This document shows, in pieces, positions 27,301 to 36,643 of a DNA stretch of 64,000 bases (positions within the stretch are counted from its first letter, which is position 1; each line of letters starts with the position of its first letter). The stretch is from contig NZ_CP136422.1 of assembly GCF_034355335.1 (NCBI RefSeq), positions 2,111,001-2,175,000 of the forward strand. The letters run 5' to 3'. The notes under the pieces were generated by a model. The model ran no database searches. It saw only the letters and a program-made list of their open reading frames with translations, and was not told the DNA's origin. This DNA comes from Blautia coccoides (GTDB lineage Bacteria; Bacillota; Clostridia; Lachnospirales; Lachnospiraceae). The translations under genes and the position numbers were made by a program.

Positions 27301-28933
27301 TGGACGTGTATGTCTGGCCAGAACCGATATCACGGATTCTGTGCGGGAACAGCAGAGCATGCTTAATGTGGTGGCATATACCTTTGAACTTATGGCTTTT
27401 GTGGATGTGAACGACGGGCGTGTGACCATGTACACCCGCCAGACCGTGCTGGAGAATCTGTCCCCTTATGTTTTGGAAGGGTACAGGGAGCTGGTAAAAA
27501 ATATTACGGATTTTTATATCACCAGCCATTTTGAGGAGGAGAATGAGCAGTATTTTAATTTAGACAATATGCTGAAGCGACTGGAAGAGAAACCTTCGGG
27601 ATATGATTTTGTCCTTCCGTACCAGTCAAAGAACGGACTGCGGTACAAGCAGGTCAATGTGCTCTGGGGAGACAGGGGACACAGAAGAGTCTGCATGGTG
27701 CGTGCAGATGTGACGGATATGCTGTCTGCTGAGCGTGAGGCAAAGGATGCCCTGCAGGAAGCCCTGGCTCTTGCAGAGGAAGCGAACCGGGCAAAAAGCG
27801 AATTTCTTTCCTCCATGAGCCATGACATCAGGACACCTATGAACGCCGTGATCGGAATGACATCTCTCGCCATGGCCAATCTGGATGAACGGGACAGGGT
27901 GGAGGACTGTCTGAAGAAAATTTCATCCTCTTCCCAGTATCTGTTAAGCCTTATAAACGATATACTGGATATGAGTAAAATCGAGCGTTCCAAGATCATG
28001 CTGAACCGTATGCAGATCTCAATACCGGAAATGCTGAAGGAATTGTCAGTTATGATGGAACCCCAGGCAGAGGTCAATGGCCTGGAGTTCCATATGCAGA
28101 TGAGAGGGATCAGGCATGAAAAGTTTTATGGGGACAGGCTGCGGATCAATCAGATTCTGATCAATATACTGAGTAATGCCATTAAGTTTACGCCAAAAGG
28201 CGGAAGAGTGGAATTTCTGGCAGAGGAAACAGATTCTGACTGTCAGGCGGGGCAGGTATGTTACCGATTCACTGTCAGTGACAACGGAATCGGCATGACA
28301 GAAGAGTTCGTGGAGCACATCTTTGAAGCCTTTTCCCGGAATACCAACACAATGGGCATTGAGGGGACAGGGCTGGGACTGAGTATTACAAAAGGCCTTG
28401 TGGATCTTATGGGCGGCAGGATATGGGTAAAGAGCAAACCCCATAAAGGAAGTGTGTTCTGTGTTGAGCTTATGTGTGAGGCCGCGCAGGAAGAGACAGA
28501 AGCAGAGCAGGACAGGGATACAGAGTCAGAGAAGCAGGATGCGTCTGAAATTCTGAAAGACCGATGTTTTCTGGTAGCAGAGGACAATGCGATCAACTCT
28601 GAAATCCTGTGTGAACTGCTTAAAATGCACGGGGCAAGATCTGTGGTCAGAACAGATGGAATGCAGACGGCTGAAGAATTTCAAAGGGCGGCGCCTGGAA
28701 CCTATGACGCAGTTCTGATGGACATCCGCATGCCGCGGATGAATGGGTATGAAACTGCCCGTGCTATCCGCAGAATGGACAGAGCGGATGCCAAAACCAT
28801 ACCTATTATTGCAATGACAGCGAATGCATTTGCTGAGGATGTACAGGAGGCCATGGAGGCCGGAATGAATGCCCATGTGGCAAAGCCCATTGATATGACT
28901 ATACTGTGGAACACACTGGCAGGACTGTTGTAA
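24311..28933 (+). CDS. multi-PAS hybrid sensor histidine kinase / response regulator
   Basis: 1540-residue soluble sensor, no membrane segment. About seven or eight PAS-type domains occupy residues 1-1130, two with a CY...PCxFC motif (Cys55/65/68 and Cys546/557/560). Then a coiled coil, HisKA with His1171 (SMSHDIRTPMNAVIG), an ATPase domain (SDNGIGM, GTGLGLSITKGLVDLMGG) and a C-terminal receiver with Asp1471 (VLMDIRMPRMNG) and Lys in VAKPID. ATG 24311 is chosen for its AAGGGAGG. Output protein unknown; redox or small-ligand sensing is plausible. Confidence 0.92.
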   Translation: MIREVSLSADQVKVLMDNAPVAVCVSSADTYEILYANRLACETFMPDADLAEKYCYRVAGFDKPCAFCRRKEINRPDLLLREYHHPVSGRVYQLSGKMIDWDGKAAHIEYIQDITDRKREEEQSDVLQKELQATFSSIPCGLCVYRYDGEQISPVFHNPAFYEIMGYSEEHIRIIEEKTEYMGVHPQDCGVLQEKIQRTISTSGTMKHTYRVWNDRKEEYRWIHLQASVKTQTDKTKLLYGVYRDVSGQVQMERELTAEKDKVKDIVNAISGGVAIYRVSDIFETVYFSDGVPELSGYTVEEYRELIKRDAAEMTYWEDTKMVIERVKEAIRTREVTIFEFRKQHRDGHTVWVRVHVKWIGEEDGCPLIHCVFHNISDIKETQLEMDHLINSIPGGIASYRIEGERITPIFVSDGVMALSGHTREELEEYDAFRLIHEADRERVLSAMRSSFENGKVLDVSYRIRHRDGGLIWIHLRGRRMDTCSEAVQFYAVFTGMSAEARLFQSIANDTADGIYVIGRDNYDLLYANESKIMFNNGKKCLGQKCYKAMYGKDSPCEFCTQKDHHPDGEEHRMTDPENNRCYSVRFRETDWNGIPAYIKYVRDITEEIKTQSEKERLEEYFQNVLKYLPGGVAVVKYEQDGRMIPEFLSEGFAEMTKMSMEEAWDIYRKDALAGVHPDDREFVNRRMEDYLAAGEGPPCEMVYRLKTGSGGYVWVKNSLTLIQSAGGEFRVYAGYHDITKEREEKVQIRKQYNELILQHYRTPGPNALIVGHCNITQNRILEIIDYTDSDLLKTFGNVREEFFTGIAGLVTDPEMRQVFLDTYLNEPALAAFKKGDTEQILECFVKLPKEQNGRYVKFQVNLVETPDTGGVTGILTVTDITEQVISERILRQLSVTSYDLVVDADILNDRYKILTSSGAAEEDRYPEGCYSRWIAERYCFHIVPRDKEHVTRMLTGEYMMEHLKRQNSYSFHYSMTDEKGEVLTKNMTVSAVDLRLGRVCLARTDITDSVREQQSMLNVVAYTFELMAFVDVNDGRVTMYTRQTVLENLSPYVLEGYRELVKNITDFYITSHFEEENEQYFNLDNMLKRLEEKPSGYDFVLPYQSKNGLRYKQVNVLWGDRGHRRVCMVRADVTDMLSAEREAKDALQEALALAEEANRAKSEFLSSMSHDIRTPMNAVIGMTSLAMANLDERDRVEDCLKKISSSSQYLLSLINDILDMSKIERSKIMLNRMQISIPEMLKELSVMMEPQAEVNGLEFHMQMRGIRHEKFYGDRLRINQILINILSNAIKFTPKGGRVEFLAEETDSDCQAGQVCYRFTVSDNGIGMTEEFVEHIFEAFSRNTNTMGIEGTGLGLSITKGLVDLMGGRIWVKSKPHKGSVFCVELMCEAAQEETEAEQDRDTESEKQDASEILKDRCFLVAEDNAINSEILCELLKMHGARSVVRTDGMQTAEEFQRAAPGTYDAVLMDIRMPRMNGYETARAIRRMDRADAKTIPIIAMTANAFAEDVQEAMEAGMNAHVAKPIDMTILWNTLAGLL

Positions 28934-28959
28934 GGCAGTGGAAAATAGGAGATGATCGC

Positions 28960-30654
28960 GTGAATTTAGAAATGTATAAAAGATGTTCAGATATCGCCCG
29001 TGGATTGGGGAAAGCAGATTTTGTTTTGAAAAATGCAAAGATCGTTAATGTTTTTACAGGAGAGATCATAGATGGGGATATAGCTGTGGCGGATGGGATG
29101 ATCACCGGGATCGGCAGATACGAAGGTATCCGGGAGAAAGACCTGAATGGAAGGTATGTGTGTCCCGGATTTATTGACAGCCACTTGCATCTGGAGTCCA
29201 CACTTGTGACACCAAAGGAATTGATTTCCCAGGCTGTTTTGTGCGGTACCACTGCCTTTATCGTCGACCCTCATGAGTCTGCCAATGTAGCCGGGATGGC
29301 CGGGATCGATTATATTCTGAGAGAGACAGAGGAGGTGCCGGCCAATGTCTTTGTCATGATGCCCTCCTGTGTACCGGCTACCGGAATTGATGACAATGCA
29401 TGCAGGATCACGGCAGATATGATGGCGCCGTATCTGCAGAAGGAAAGAGTTCTGGGACTTGGGGAGGTTATGGACTATATCTCTGTGGTTGAGGGCGGTC
29501 CCGAGATGCATCAAAAGCTGAAGCTTTTTGAGGGGCGGGTGCGTGACGGACATGCACCATTTCTTCAGGAGGCAGATTTACAGGCATATGTGATGGCGGG
29601 AATATCGACAGACCATGAGTGCTCTGATTTTTCCTATGCAATGAGGGAGAGGAGAAACGGAATGACCGTTCTCATCCGGGAGGGCAGCGCTGCCAGGAAC
29701 CTGCAGGACATTGTACAGGGAATTGTTAAGAACCATGTCAGCACGGACGGGTTCTGTTTTTGTACAGATGACAAACATATTGAGGATATAAAGAGAGAAG
29801 GGCATATCAATTATAATGTGAGAAAAGCCATTGCTCTGGGGATCCGCCCGGTCCACGCAATCCAGATGGCAACCATACAGGCGGCCAGGTGCTACGGGCT
29901 GTCCCATCTGGGGGCAGTGGCACCTGGCTATCAGGCAGATCTTCTCGTGCTTGATAACCTGGAGCAGGCAGAAGTCCGGGAAGTCTACTATAAAGGAAGA
30001 AGAGTGGAAGAGGAACAGGTCTGTCCGGTCCATGCATGTCCTGGCGAGCTGAAAAATACAGTGCATGTGAAAGATTTTACAAGAGAAAAACTAAAATACA
30101 CCGGTACTTTCCCCTGCCATGTCATTCAGATGGAGGAAGGGCAGATTACCACAAAGGACGTCACTGCAGAGAAAATCTGCCAGGATGATCTGGAGGGAAA
30201 CGGTGAAGTGCAGAAAATAGCAGTGATCGAGAGACACAGGGAGACAGGGATGACAGGCGTGGGATTTGTAAAAGGATTCGGTCTGAGATGTGGAGCCGCG
30301 GCATCCAGTGTATCCCATGACTCCCACAACATCATAGTGATCGGTGACAATGATGAAGATATGGAACTGGCAGTCAGGGAACTGATCCGGACCCAGGGAG
30401 GATATACTCTTGTGCACAGACATCAGGTTTATGAGACGCTGGAGCTGCCTATTATGGGTCTGATGACAGATATGGGTTTTGAGAAGGCCAACGAAAAGCT
30501 GGAGAGAATGATCCTGAAGGCCCATGAAATGGGAGTGCCGCAGGGCATGGACCCGTTTATTGCCCTGTCCTTTATGGCACTGCCGGTGATCCCGGAAATC
30601 AGGATTACCCCAAGAGGTATGTATTCTGTGACAGACAGTAGATTTTACCGCTGA
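28960..30654 (+). CDS. ade: adenine deaminase
   Basis: 564-residue amidohydrolase-fold enzyme converting adenine to hypoxanthine (purine salvage). Visible: VLKNAKIVNVFTGEI, metal-binding DSHLHLESTLVTP, VDPHESANVAG, GLGEVMDY, STDHECSDF, and the adenine-deaminase C-terminal domain (SVSHDSHNIIVIGDND, MDPFIALSFMALPVIPEIR). The GTG at 28960 has AGGAG 8 bases upstream; an upstream in-frame ATG would lie inside the kinase gene. Probably transcribed with the preceding kinase or from its end. Confidence 0.95.
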   Translation: MNLEMYKRCSDIARGLGKADFVLKNAKIVNVFTGEIIDGDIAVADGMITGIGRYEGIREKDLNGRYVCPGFIDSHLHLESTLVTPKELISQAVLCGTTAFIVDPHESANVAGMAGIDYILRETEEVPANVFVMMPSCVPATGIDDNACRITADMMAPYLQKERVLGLGEVMDYISVVEGGPEMHQKLKLFEGRVRDGHAPFLQEADLQAYVMAGISTDHECSDFSYAMRERRNGMTVLIREGSAARNLQDIVQGIVKNHVSTDGFCFCTDDKHIEDIKREGHINYNVRKAIALGIRPVHAIQMATIQAARCYGLSHLGAVAPGYQADLLVLDNLEQAEVREVYYKGRRVEEEQVCPVHACPGELKNTVHVKDFTREKLKYTGTFPCHVIQMEEGQITTKDVTAEKICQDDLEGNGEVQKIAVIERHRETGMTGVGFVKGFGLRCGAAASSVSHDSHNIIVIGDNDEDMELAVRELIRTQGGYTLVHRHQVYETLELPIMGLMTDMGFEKANEKLERMILKAHEMGVPQGMDPFIALSFMALPVIPEIRITPRGMYSVTDSRFYR

Positions 30655-30748
30655 AAAAGATATTGGGAAATCAAAGTACAGAGGTATGTACAGCCAGGTG
30701 TTTTGTTGCTTCTGCACAAAAAAAACATCTTTTGTCGTAAAATACAGG

Positions 30749-30777
30749 TTGAACTGACAAAGATAATCTTTTATAAT
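30749..30777 (+). promoter_or_regulatory. sigma-A promoter for mmsA
   Basis: TTGAAC - 17 bp - TATAAT, about 58 bases before the ATG. Confidence 0.65.
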
Positions 30778-30835
30778 GGAGATATCTTGAGAGAGGAATG
30801 CAGTTGACAGAGAATGCAGAATTAGGAGGTAAGAA

Positions 30836-32359
30836 ATGGGCGAAGCGAAAAAAATGAAATACCTGGCAGGCGGGCAGTGGCTGGACACAAAATCGGGAAA
30901 GTACACTCCGGTGTATAATCCAAGTACCGGCGAGGTGCAGGCAGAAATCCCCAGCTGTACCGCAGAAGAGGTGGCATATGCCATAGAGTGCGCGAAAAAG
31001 GCATTTCCGGCCTGGCGTGATACTCCGGTGATGAAGAGGGTACAGGTGCTCTACAAATTCCGGGATCTGCTGGATCAGCACTGGGACGAGCTGACCGAGT
31101 GCTGTGCCAGGGAACACGGAAAGAACTGGAAGGAATCTGCCGGTGATATTGCAAAGGTAAAAGAACCTGTGGAACTGGCTTGCGGAACTCCGACTCTTAT
31201 GATGGGAGAGTCTATGATGGATACTTCCAAAGGATATGATACAGTCAGTTATCGAGAGCCATTAGGTGTATTTGCCGGGATTGCTCCTTTTAATTTCCCG
31301 GGTATGATCCCTATGGGATGGATGACCCCTATCTGTATTGCAACCGGCAATACCATTGTCATCAAAGCAGCTTCCAAGACTCCGCTGACTGCGCTGCGCT
31401 GTGCAGAGCTGTGGCAGGAAGCAGGACTTCCGGACGGTGTGCTGAACATTGTCACCTGTACGAGACAGGAATCTGAACAGTTTTTGACGCATCCTGATGT
31501 GAAGGGGATCTGCTTTGTCGGTACCACAGGTGTGGGAAAACATATCTATGGTATTGCGGCTGCCAATGGCAAACGTGTCCAGGCTCAGACAGAGGCCAAG
31601 AATCACGCACTGGTACTGGAGGACGCCGCTCTGGAGCGCACGGCAAGGGGAATCATCAATTCAGCTTTTGGATGTGCAGGGGAGCGCTGCATGGCCCTTC
31701 CGGTGGTGGTTGCTCAGGAAAGCATAGCGGACAAGCTGGTAGAGCTGCTTATAAAATACGCGGGTGAACTGAAAGTGGGGCCTGCCTATGACAAGACGAC
31801 AGATTTGGGGCCGGTAGTGGATGCGGCCCATAAGGCAAAGGTAGAAAAATGGATCGAAAAAGGTGTGGAAGAAGGCGCGAAGCTTGTTCTGGACGGACGC
31901 GGCATCACAGTGCCCGGATATGAGAACGGCTTCTACCTGGGGCCGACCATTTTTGATCATGTGACGGAAGATATGGCTATCGGACAGCAGGAAATCTTTG
32001 GTCCGGTCCTGGCTGTGAAGCGCTGCAGGGATTTTGAAGAGGGACTGGAAATGATGAACCGCAATCCATTTGCAAACGGAAGCGTCATTTATACCCAGAG
32101 CGGCTATTACAGCAGAGAGTTTGCACGGCGTACAGACGGCGGAATGGTGGGAATCAATGTGGGAATTCCGGTTCCGGCAGGCATTTTCTCATTCAGCGGC
32201 CACAAGGACAGTTTCTTCGGTGACCTGCACTGTCTGGGCAAAGACGGCGTTCGTTTCTTTACAGAGATAAAAGCAGTCACAACCCACTGGTTTGATGAGG
32301 AAGAGAAGAAAGCAAAAGAAGTGGATACCTGGGAAGGATCCGTGGGCGGCAGTATGTGA
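30836..32359 (+). CDS. mmsA: CoA-acylating methylmalonate-semialdehyde dehydrogenase
   Basis: 507-residue aldehyde dehydrogenase of the MmsA/IolA group, which forms acyl-CoA from malonate or methylmalonate semialdehyde with NAD. Visible: GVFAGIAPFNFPGMIPMGW, FVGTTGVGKHIY, QAQTEAKNHALVLEDA, catalytic Cys285 in GCAGERCMA, and the family tail PVPAGIFSFSGHKDSFFGDLH. No inositol (iol) or valine-degradation genes are adjacent, so the pathway is uncertain. AGGAGG precedes the start. Confidence 0.92.
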   Translation: MGEAKKMKYLAGGQWLDTKSGKYTPVYNPSTGEVQAEIPSCTAEEVAYAIECAKKAFPAWRDTPVMKRVQVLYKFRDLLDQHWDELTECCAREHGKNWKESAGDIAKVKEPVELACGTPTLMMGESMMDTSKGYDTVSYREPLGVFAGIAPFNFPGMIPMGWMTPICIATGNTIVIKAASKTPLTALRCAELWQEAGLPDGVLNIVTCTRQESEQFLTHPDVKGICFVGTTGVGKHIYGIAAANGKRVQAQTEAKNHALVLEDAALERTARGIINSAFGCAGERCMALPVVVAQESIADKLVELLIKYAGELKVGPAYDKTTDLGPVVDAAHKAKVEKWIEKGVEEGAKLVLDGRGITVPGYENGFYLGPTIFDHVTEDMAIGQQEIFGPVLAVKRCRDFEEGLEMMNRNPFANGSVIYTQSGYYSREFARRTDGGMVGINVGIPVPAGIFSFSGHKDSFFGDLHCLGKDGVRFFTEIKAVTTHWFDEEEKKAKEVDTWEGSVGGSM

Positions 32360-32530
32360 TGACGGAAAGTGGTATCTGAATCTAAATATTCAATGATACG
32401 GTTCGCAGGAAATTCCTGCGGACCGTTTTGCGGATAGAGAGCCTATACGGGACAGAAAGATTATGCGGGACAGAGAGCTTATGCAGATAGAGAGAACGGA
32501 CACAGTAGTTATTGCATGGGAGGTGAAGGC

Positions 32531-33397
32531 ATGTGGATAGTATATGCAGCGGGGTCTTCGTTTTTTGCCGGGATCACATCCATTCTGGCAAAATGCGGAA
32601 TTAAAAAGACAGATTCCAATGTGGCAACAGCGATACGAACGGTGGTGGTGCTGGTCTTCTCATGGCTGCTGGTATTTTTGACAGACGCATGGGCGGGAAT
32701 CGGAGAGATCTCTGGGAGGACCATGTTGTTTCTGGTGTTGTCAGGCCTGGCAACAGGGGCATCCTGGCTGTGTTATTTCCGTGCTCTGCAGACAGGTGAT
32801 ATCAATAAGGTGGTTCCCATTGATAAATCTAGCACAGTTCTTACCATACTGCTGGCATTCATTTTCCTCCATGAAGGGGTGACACCTGCGAAGCTGGCTG
32901 CTGTTTTTCTGATAGGGGCAGGCACAATGCTGATGATTTCCAGAAAAGAGACAGAGGCGGGAGACAGCAGAAGCAGAGGGAGCTGGATCATTTTTGCTTT
33001 TTTGTCAGCTGTCTTTGCAAGCCTGACGGCAATTTTGGGGAAAATCGGAATTACAGATGTGGACTCCAACCTGGGAACAGCCATCAGGACAACGGTTGTT
33101 CTTGTGATGGCATGGATCATGGTTTTTGTGACCGGAAAGCAGCATGAGATAAAGAAAATAGAGAAGAGAGAGTTGTTTTTTATCGTATTGTCAGGACTGG
33201 CGACAGGTGCCTCCTGGCTGTGCTACTATCGTGCCCTGCAGGACGGAGCAGCAAGTGTGGTGGTTCCCATTGATAAGCTGAGTATTCTTGTCACGATAGC
33301 CTTTTCATGGATCGTATTTCATGAAAAGCTGTCAAGAAAGGCGGGGGCAGGTGTTGCGCTTATTACTTTGGGAACGGTTATGCTGGCGGTGATATAA
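32531..33397 (+). CDS. EamA/DMT-family transporter
   Basis: 288-residue permease with ten membrane segments in two EamA repeats. The halves are unusually alike: both contain SN-x-x-TAIRT-x-VVLV, GLATGASWLCY-x-RALQ and VVPIDK. GGGAGGTGAAGGC precedes ATG 32531. Substrate unknown; metabolite export is typical of the family. Confidence 0.9.
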   Translation: MWIVYAAGSSFFAGITSILAKCGIKKTDSNVATAIRTVVVLVFSWLLVFLTDAWAGIGEISGRTMLFLVLSGLATGASWLCYFRALQTGDINKVVPIDKSSTVLTILLAFIFLHEGVTPAKLAAVFLIGAGTMLMISRKETEAGDSRSRGSWIIFAFLSAVFASLTAILGKIGITDVDSNLGTAIRTTVVLVMAWIMVFVTGKQHEIKKIEKRELFFIVLSGLATGASWLCYYRALQDGAASVVVPIDKLSILVTIAFSWIVFHEKLSRKAGAGVALITLGTVMLAVI

Positions 33398-33457
33398 ATG
33401 GCAGGGATAGGCAGGAGTGGATAAGCACATTCGGTAAATGAGATTGGAGAGGCTTCT

Positions 33458-33889
33458 ATGTATGAAAGAATGTTGAATAAACAGGAGACACCGTCAATTG
33501 AGGAAATGACGGCATATTGCGGCGGGACTGCCAAGTGGTTTACTTTGCTCAATGAAAGGCTGAGCAATACATATGAGACGGCAGAAAAGATTGTTTTTCC
33601 ATATGGTAATAACTATGGCTGGGGAATCGCCCACAGGGTAAGATCAAAACTGATATGCAATATTTTTCCTGAGGATGGCGCGTTTACGGTGATGATTCGA
33701 TTGTCTGACAAGCAGTTTTCATCTATATATGGACAGATGCAGGAATATACAAAGAGGTATATTGATCATAAGCATCCCTGCGGTGATGGAGGCTGGATAC
33801 AGTACCGTGTCACCTGCGGGGAACATTTTGATGATATCAAGAAAATACTGGACTTAAAATTTTCAGGTACAAAAGGTAAAAATATATGA
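33458..33889 (+). CDS. DUF3788 family protein
   Basis: 143-residue soluble protein that I recognise as a DUF3788-type protein: MYERMLNKQETPSIEEMTAY start, WFTLLNERLSNTYET, a YGWGIAHRVRSKLICNIFP core, and a GGWIQYRVTCGEHFDDIKKIL end. Function unknown. Ribosome binding site GGAGAGG. Confidence 0.7.
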   Translation: MYERMLNKQETPSIEEMTAYCGGTAKWFTLLNERLSNTYETAEKIVFPYGNNYGWGIAHRVRSKLICNIFPEDGAFTVMIRLSDKQFSSIYGQMQEYTKRYIDHKHPCGDGGWIQYRVTCGEHFDDIKKILDLKFSGTKGKNI

Positions 33890-34042
33890 GGTTAGGAAAA
33901 AAATTATCCTTTGAATGCTGCTTTTCTCTGCAGTCCAATGAACACGGAATGTATCCTGATAAATTTGTGAGACCGCATAAATCATAAATATTAGAAACGC
34001 AGCAGATATCTCGTAGATTTCGTTTCTTTCTTTTAGATTATA

Positions 34043-34051
34043 TGCTATAAT
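34043..34051 (+). promoter_or_regulatory. extended -10 promoter of chemoreceptor
   Basis: TGCTATAAT without a good -35, about 72 bases before the TTG start. The rest of the gap from 33890 shows nothing recognisable. Confidence 0.45.
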
Positions 34052-34122
34052 TCAATGTATGAGTGCAATTCGGGAAATTTTTACAGAGCAGAAGAGAAAG
34101 AAGGGATTGGAGGCCGCTGTAA

Positions 34123-35823
34123 TTGAAGAATTTAAAATTATCAAGAAAATTATTTATATCTTATGCTTTGATCCTGGCCATGCTTATTTTGGGATGTATT
34201 GTGAGTGTGGTGGACTTGATGGTCCTGGGAGAACAGACAGAAACTTTTTATGATGGTCCGTTTACTGTCAATGAAAGTGCCAATGTTATCAATACTAATT
34301 TTGAGAGGATGCAGAAAGCTGTATATCGCTCTATATCCAATTCAGATCCGGAGATTGTGAATGATGCTATTGCCAATGCCAAGAACGCGGCTCTTATCAT
34401 ACAGGAACAATTGCCCATCATTCGGGAACACTTTATGGGAGATCAGCAGATAATTGAACGGCTGGAAGCTGCGCTTACAAAACTGGCACCAATGAGGGAA
34501 ACAGTCCTTCAGCTTTCCGGAGAGAACAGGAATGCCGAAGCTGCCGATTATATGGAGAAAAATAATGTGCTGGTCATTCAGGAGGCCCAGAAAGAGTTAG
34601 ACAGCCTTGTGGAGAACGGTGAGAAAAAGGGGGAGGAACTGGTTGAGGGACTGAGGGATAAACAGAAGAAGGCAATGGTAAATCTGCTTTTGCTGAGCAG
34701 TATCAGCGTGGGTATCAGTATTGTCTTTGGGGTTTATATCACCAGGGGAATCACCCGGCCGGTAGATGAACTGAAAGAGGCGGTCAGCAGTATGACCAGA
34801 GGCGAATTCTCGGATGTGAAAATCATGTATGAATCCAGGGATGAGATGGGGATTCTTGCGGATAACATACGCAGTCTGACAGCTAATTTATCCTGTGTCC
34901 TTCAGAGTGAGATCCAGCTTCTGAAGCAAATGTCAGAGGGAGATTTCAGTGCAAAGAGTTTTCGTGAGGAGTGTTATGTGGGGGAATTTACACAGTTGCA
35001 GCAGTCCATGCAGGATATAAACAGCAGTCTGAGCGATACACTGTTTCAGATCAGCCAGTCAGCAGATGAAGTGGCATCCGGTTCGGAACAGATGTCATCC
35101 GGTGCCCAGATCCTTGCACGCGGGGCTACAGAGCAGGCCTCCTCTATAGAGGAATTGTCCGGTACCATCAGTGTAATATCTGATCAAGTGGGTGAAAATG
35201 CCAGAAGCGCCCAGGAAGCCAGCAAAAGAGCGGAAAATGTAATGTTGCAGACGAAAGAGAGCAGCCGCTGTATGAAGGATATGCTGGGAGCTATGTCAGA
35301 GATCAGCGAAGGTTCCAATGAGATCCGTCTGATCATGAAAACCATTGAGGATATTGCCTTTCAGACGAATATCCTGGCCTTGAACGCGGCAGTGGAAGCA
35401 GCGCGCGCCGGTGAACACGGAAAAGGTTTTTCTGTGGTAGCAAAAGAAGTACGTAATCTGGCAAATAAATCGGCATCTGCATCTAAAAGTACAGCCGCAT
35501 TAATAGAAAAGTCCCTCCGGTCCGTTGAAAATGGTAAAAAGACAGCAAATGAAACTGACGCGGTACTGAAGGAAGTGGTAAGAGGGGTTGACAGTGTAAC
35601 AGAGGCGCTGAATCAGATTACAGATGCATCCGTAAAACAATCAGATGCCATACATCACTTAACAGACAGCCTTACTATGATATCCAGTGTAGTGCAGACC
35701 AATTCGGCAACAGCAGAAGAGAGTGCTGCAGCCAGTGAAGAACTGTCTTCCCAGGCACAGCTTTTAAGAGGTTTAGTTGAGAAGTTTAAGTTAATGGATA
35801 ATGGTGACGACAGATTTTACTAG
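34123..35823 (+). CDS. methyl-accepting chemotaxis protein
   Basis: 566-residue transmembrane receptor: membrane segment 1 at about 8-32, a four-helix-bundle type periplasmic sensor (about 33-185), membrane segment 2 at about 186-206, HAMP, then a long helical signalling domain with the hairpin tip [28 protein letters not shown] split here by the 20-residue display rule as [19 protein letters not shown]. Start is TTG with GGAGG 9 bases upstream. No C-terminal CheR-binding pentapeptide. Implies motility or at least chemosensory signalling genes elsewhere. Confidence 0.93.
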   Translation: MKNLKLSRKLFISYALILAMLILGCIVSVVDLMVLGEQTETFYDGPFTVNESANVINTNFERMQKAVYRSISNSDPEIVNDAIANAKNAALIIQEQLPIIREHFMGDQQIIERLEAALTKLAPMRETVLQLSGENRNAEAADYMEKNNVLVIQEAQKELDSLVENGEKKGEELVEGLRDKQKKAMVNLLLLSSISVGISIVFGVYITRGITRPVDELKEAVSSMTRGEFSDVKIMYESRDEMGILADNIRSLTANLSCVLQSEIQLLKQMSEGDFSAKSFREECYVGEFTQLQQSMQDINSSLSDTLFQISQSADEVASGSEQMSSGAQILARGATEQASSIEELSGTISVISDQVGENARSAQEASKRAENVMLQTKESSRCMKDMLGAMSEISEGSNEIRLIMKTIEDIAFQTNILALNAAVEAARAGEHGKGFSVVAKEVRNLANKSASASKSTAALIEKSLRSVENGKKTANETDAVLKEVVRGVDSVTEALNQITDASVKQSDAIHHLTDSLTMISSVVQTNSATAEESAAASEELSSQAQLLRGLVEKFKLMDNGDDRFY

Positions 35824-35876
35824 AGAATATGAGTGGAAAAATATCCGGATAAAATGAATAAATAGTTAGATAGAAC

Positions 35877-35928
35877 AAAAGCACTTGCTGCCACCGAAAG
35901 AAACGGTCAAGCGGCAGGTGCTTTTTTT
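35877..35928 (+). terminator. intrinsic terminator of chemoreceptor
   Basis: GCACTTGCTGC pairs with GCGGCAGGTGC (11 bp with two G-U pairs), flanked by an A run on the left and seven T on the right. Confidence 0.85.
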
Positions 35929-35973
35929 CATGCTTCAAAAGGGGGTTGGGGAAAATGGTTTTTCTCTGCCGGA

Positions 35974-36026
35974 TTGACAAAACTTAATGGGGCGGTTATA
36001 ATAACAATGATATATAACATAGTTAT
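35974..36026 (+). promoter_or_regulatory. promoter and operator of TetR regulator
   Basis: TTGACA (35974-35979) - 17 bp - TATAAT (35997-36002), overlapped on its 3' side by an imperfect palindrome ATAACAATG / CATAGTTAT (36001-36009 and 36018-36026, 8 of 9 positions). Position and symmetry suit TetR autorepression. Confidence 0.7.
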
Positions 36027-36041
36027 TTTAAGGAGAGTTCT

Positions 36042-36593
36042 ATGCCGCCTAAAATAAAGATACCAAAAGAAGCCATTGCCCAGAAAGCATTCGAGCTGAC
36101 AAGAGCATATGGATTTGAAAAAGTGACAGCGCGTCTGCTTGCCGGTGAATTACATTGTTCTACGCAACCGATATTTCACGCTTTCCGTAATATGGAAGAG
36201 CTAAAGGAAGAAGTTTATAAAAAAACTCAAAAATTTTTTGAGGAAGTCATGCTGCAGCCTCCTGCAGATACAGAAGTTCCCTATTTTTTAAGTATGGGAA
36301 TCAAGTATGTAGAACTGGCTCAAAAAGAAAAAAATTTATTCAATCTATTATGTATGTCGGATAGTGGTACAAGACTGGATAGCCTTTATGATTTGGCGAA
36401 ACATATTCCCGTTGCCATGGAACCGGAAGTGTTTGTAAAAACATGGATATTTGCACATGGCATAGCGGCGATCGTTTCCACAAACACAACAAACATAGCG
36501 CCGGAAGAAATAAAGAAACTGCTTATAGAAGCATGCGCAGGTTTTAAATCATATCATTGTGAAAATGGAGAAGATGCAGGAAGTGAAGCATAA
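36042..36593 (+). CDS. TetR/AcrR-family regulator
   Basis: 183-residue repressor: N-terminal HTH (IAQKAFELTRAYGFEKVTA, LAGELHCSTQPIFHAFRNME) and a ligand-binding helical domain. It precedes the HHxxxDG acyltransferase gene by 50 bases and likely controls it together with itself. AAGGAGAG precedes the ATG. Confidence 0.88.
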   Translation: MPPKIKIPKEAIAQKAFELTRAYGFEKVTARLLAGELHCSTQPIFHAFRNMEELKEEVYKKTQKFFEEVMLQPPADTEVPYFLSMGIKYVELAQKEKNLFNLLCMSDSGTRLDSLYDLAKHIPVAMEPEVFVKTWIFAHGIAAIVSTNTTNIAPEEIKKLLIEACAGFKSYHCENGEDAGSEA

Positions 36594-36643
36594 AAACCAT
36601 CCTATGATATTGCTTTACGCGAAAATAAAGGACTGGAGGAAAA

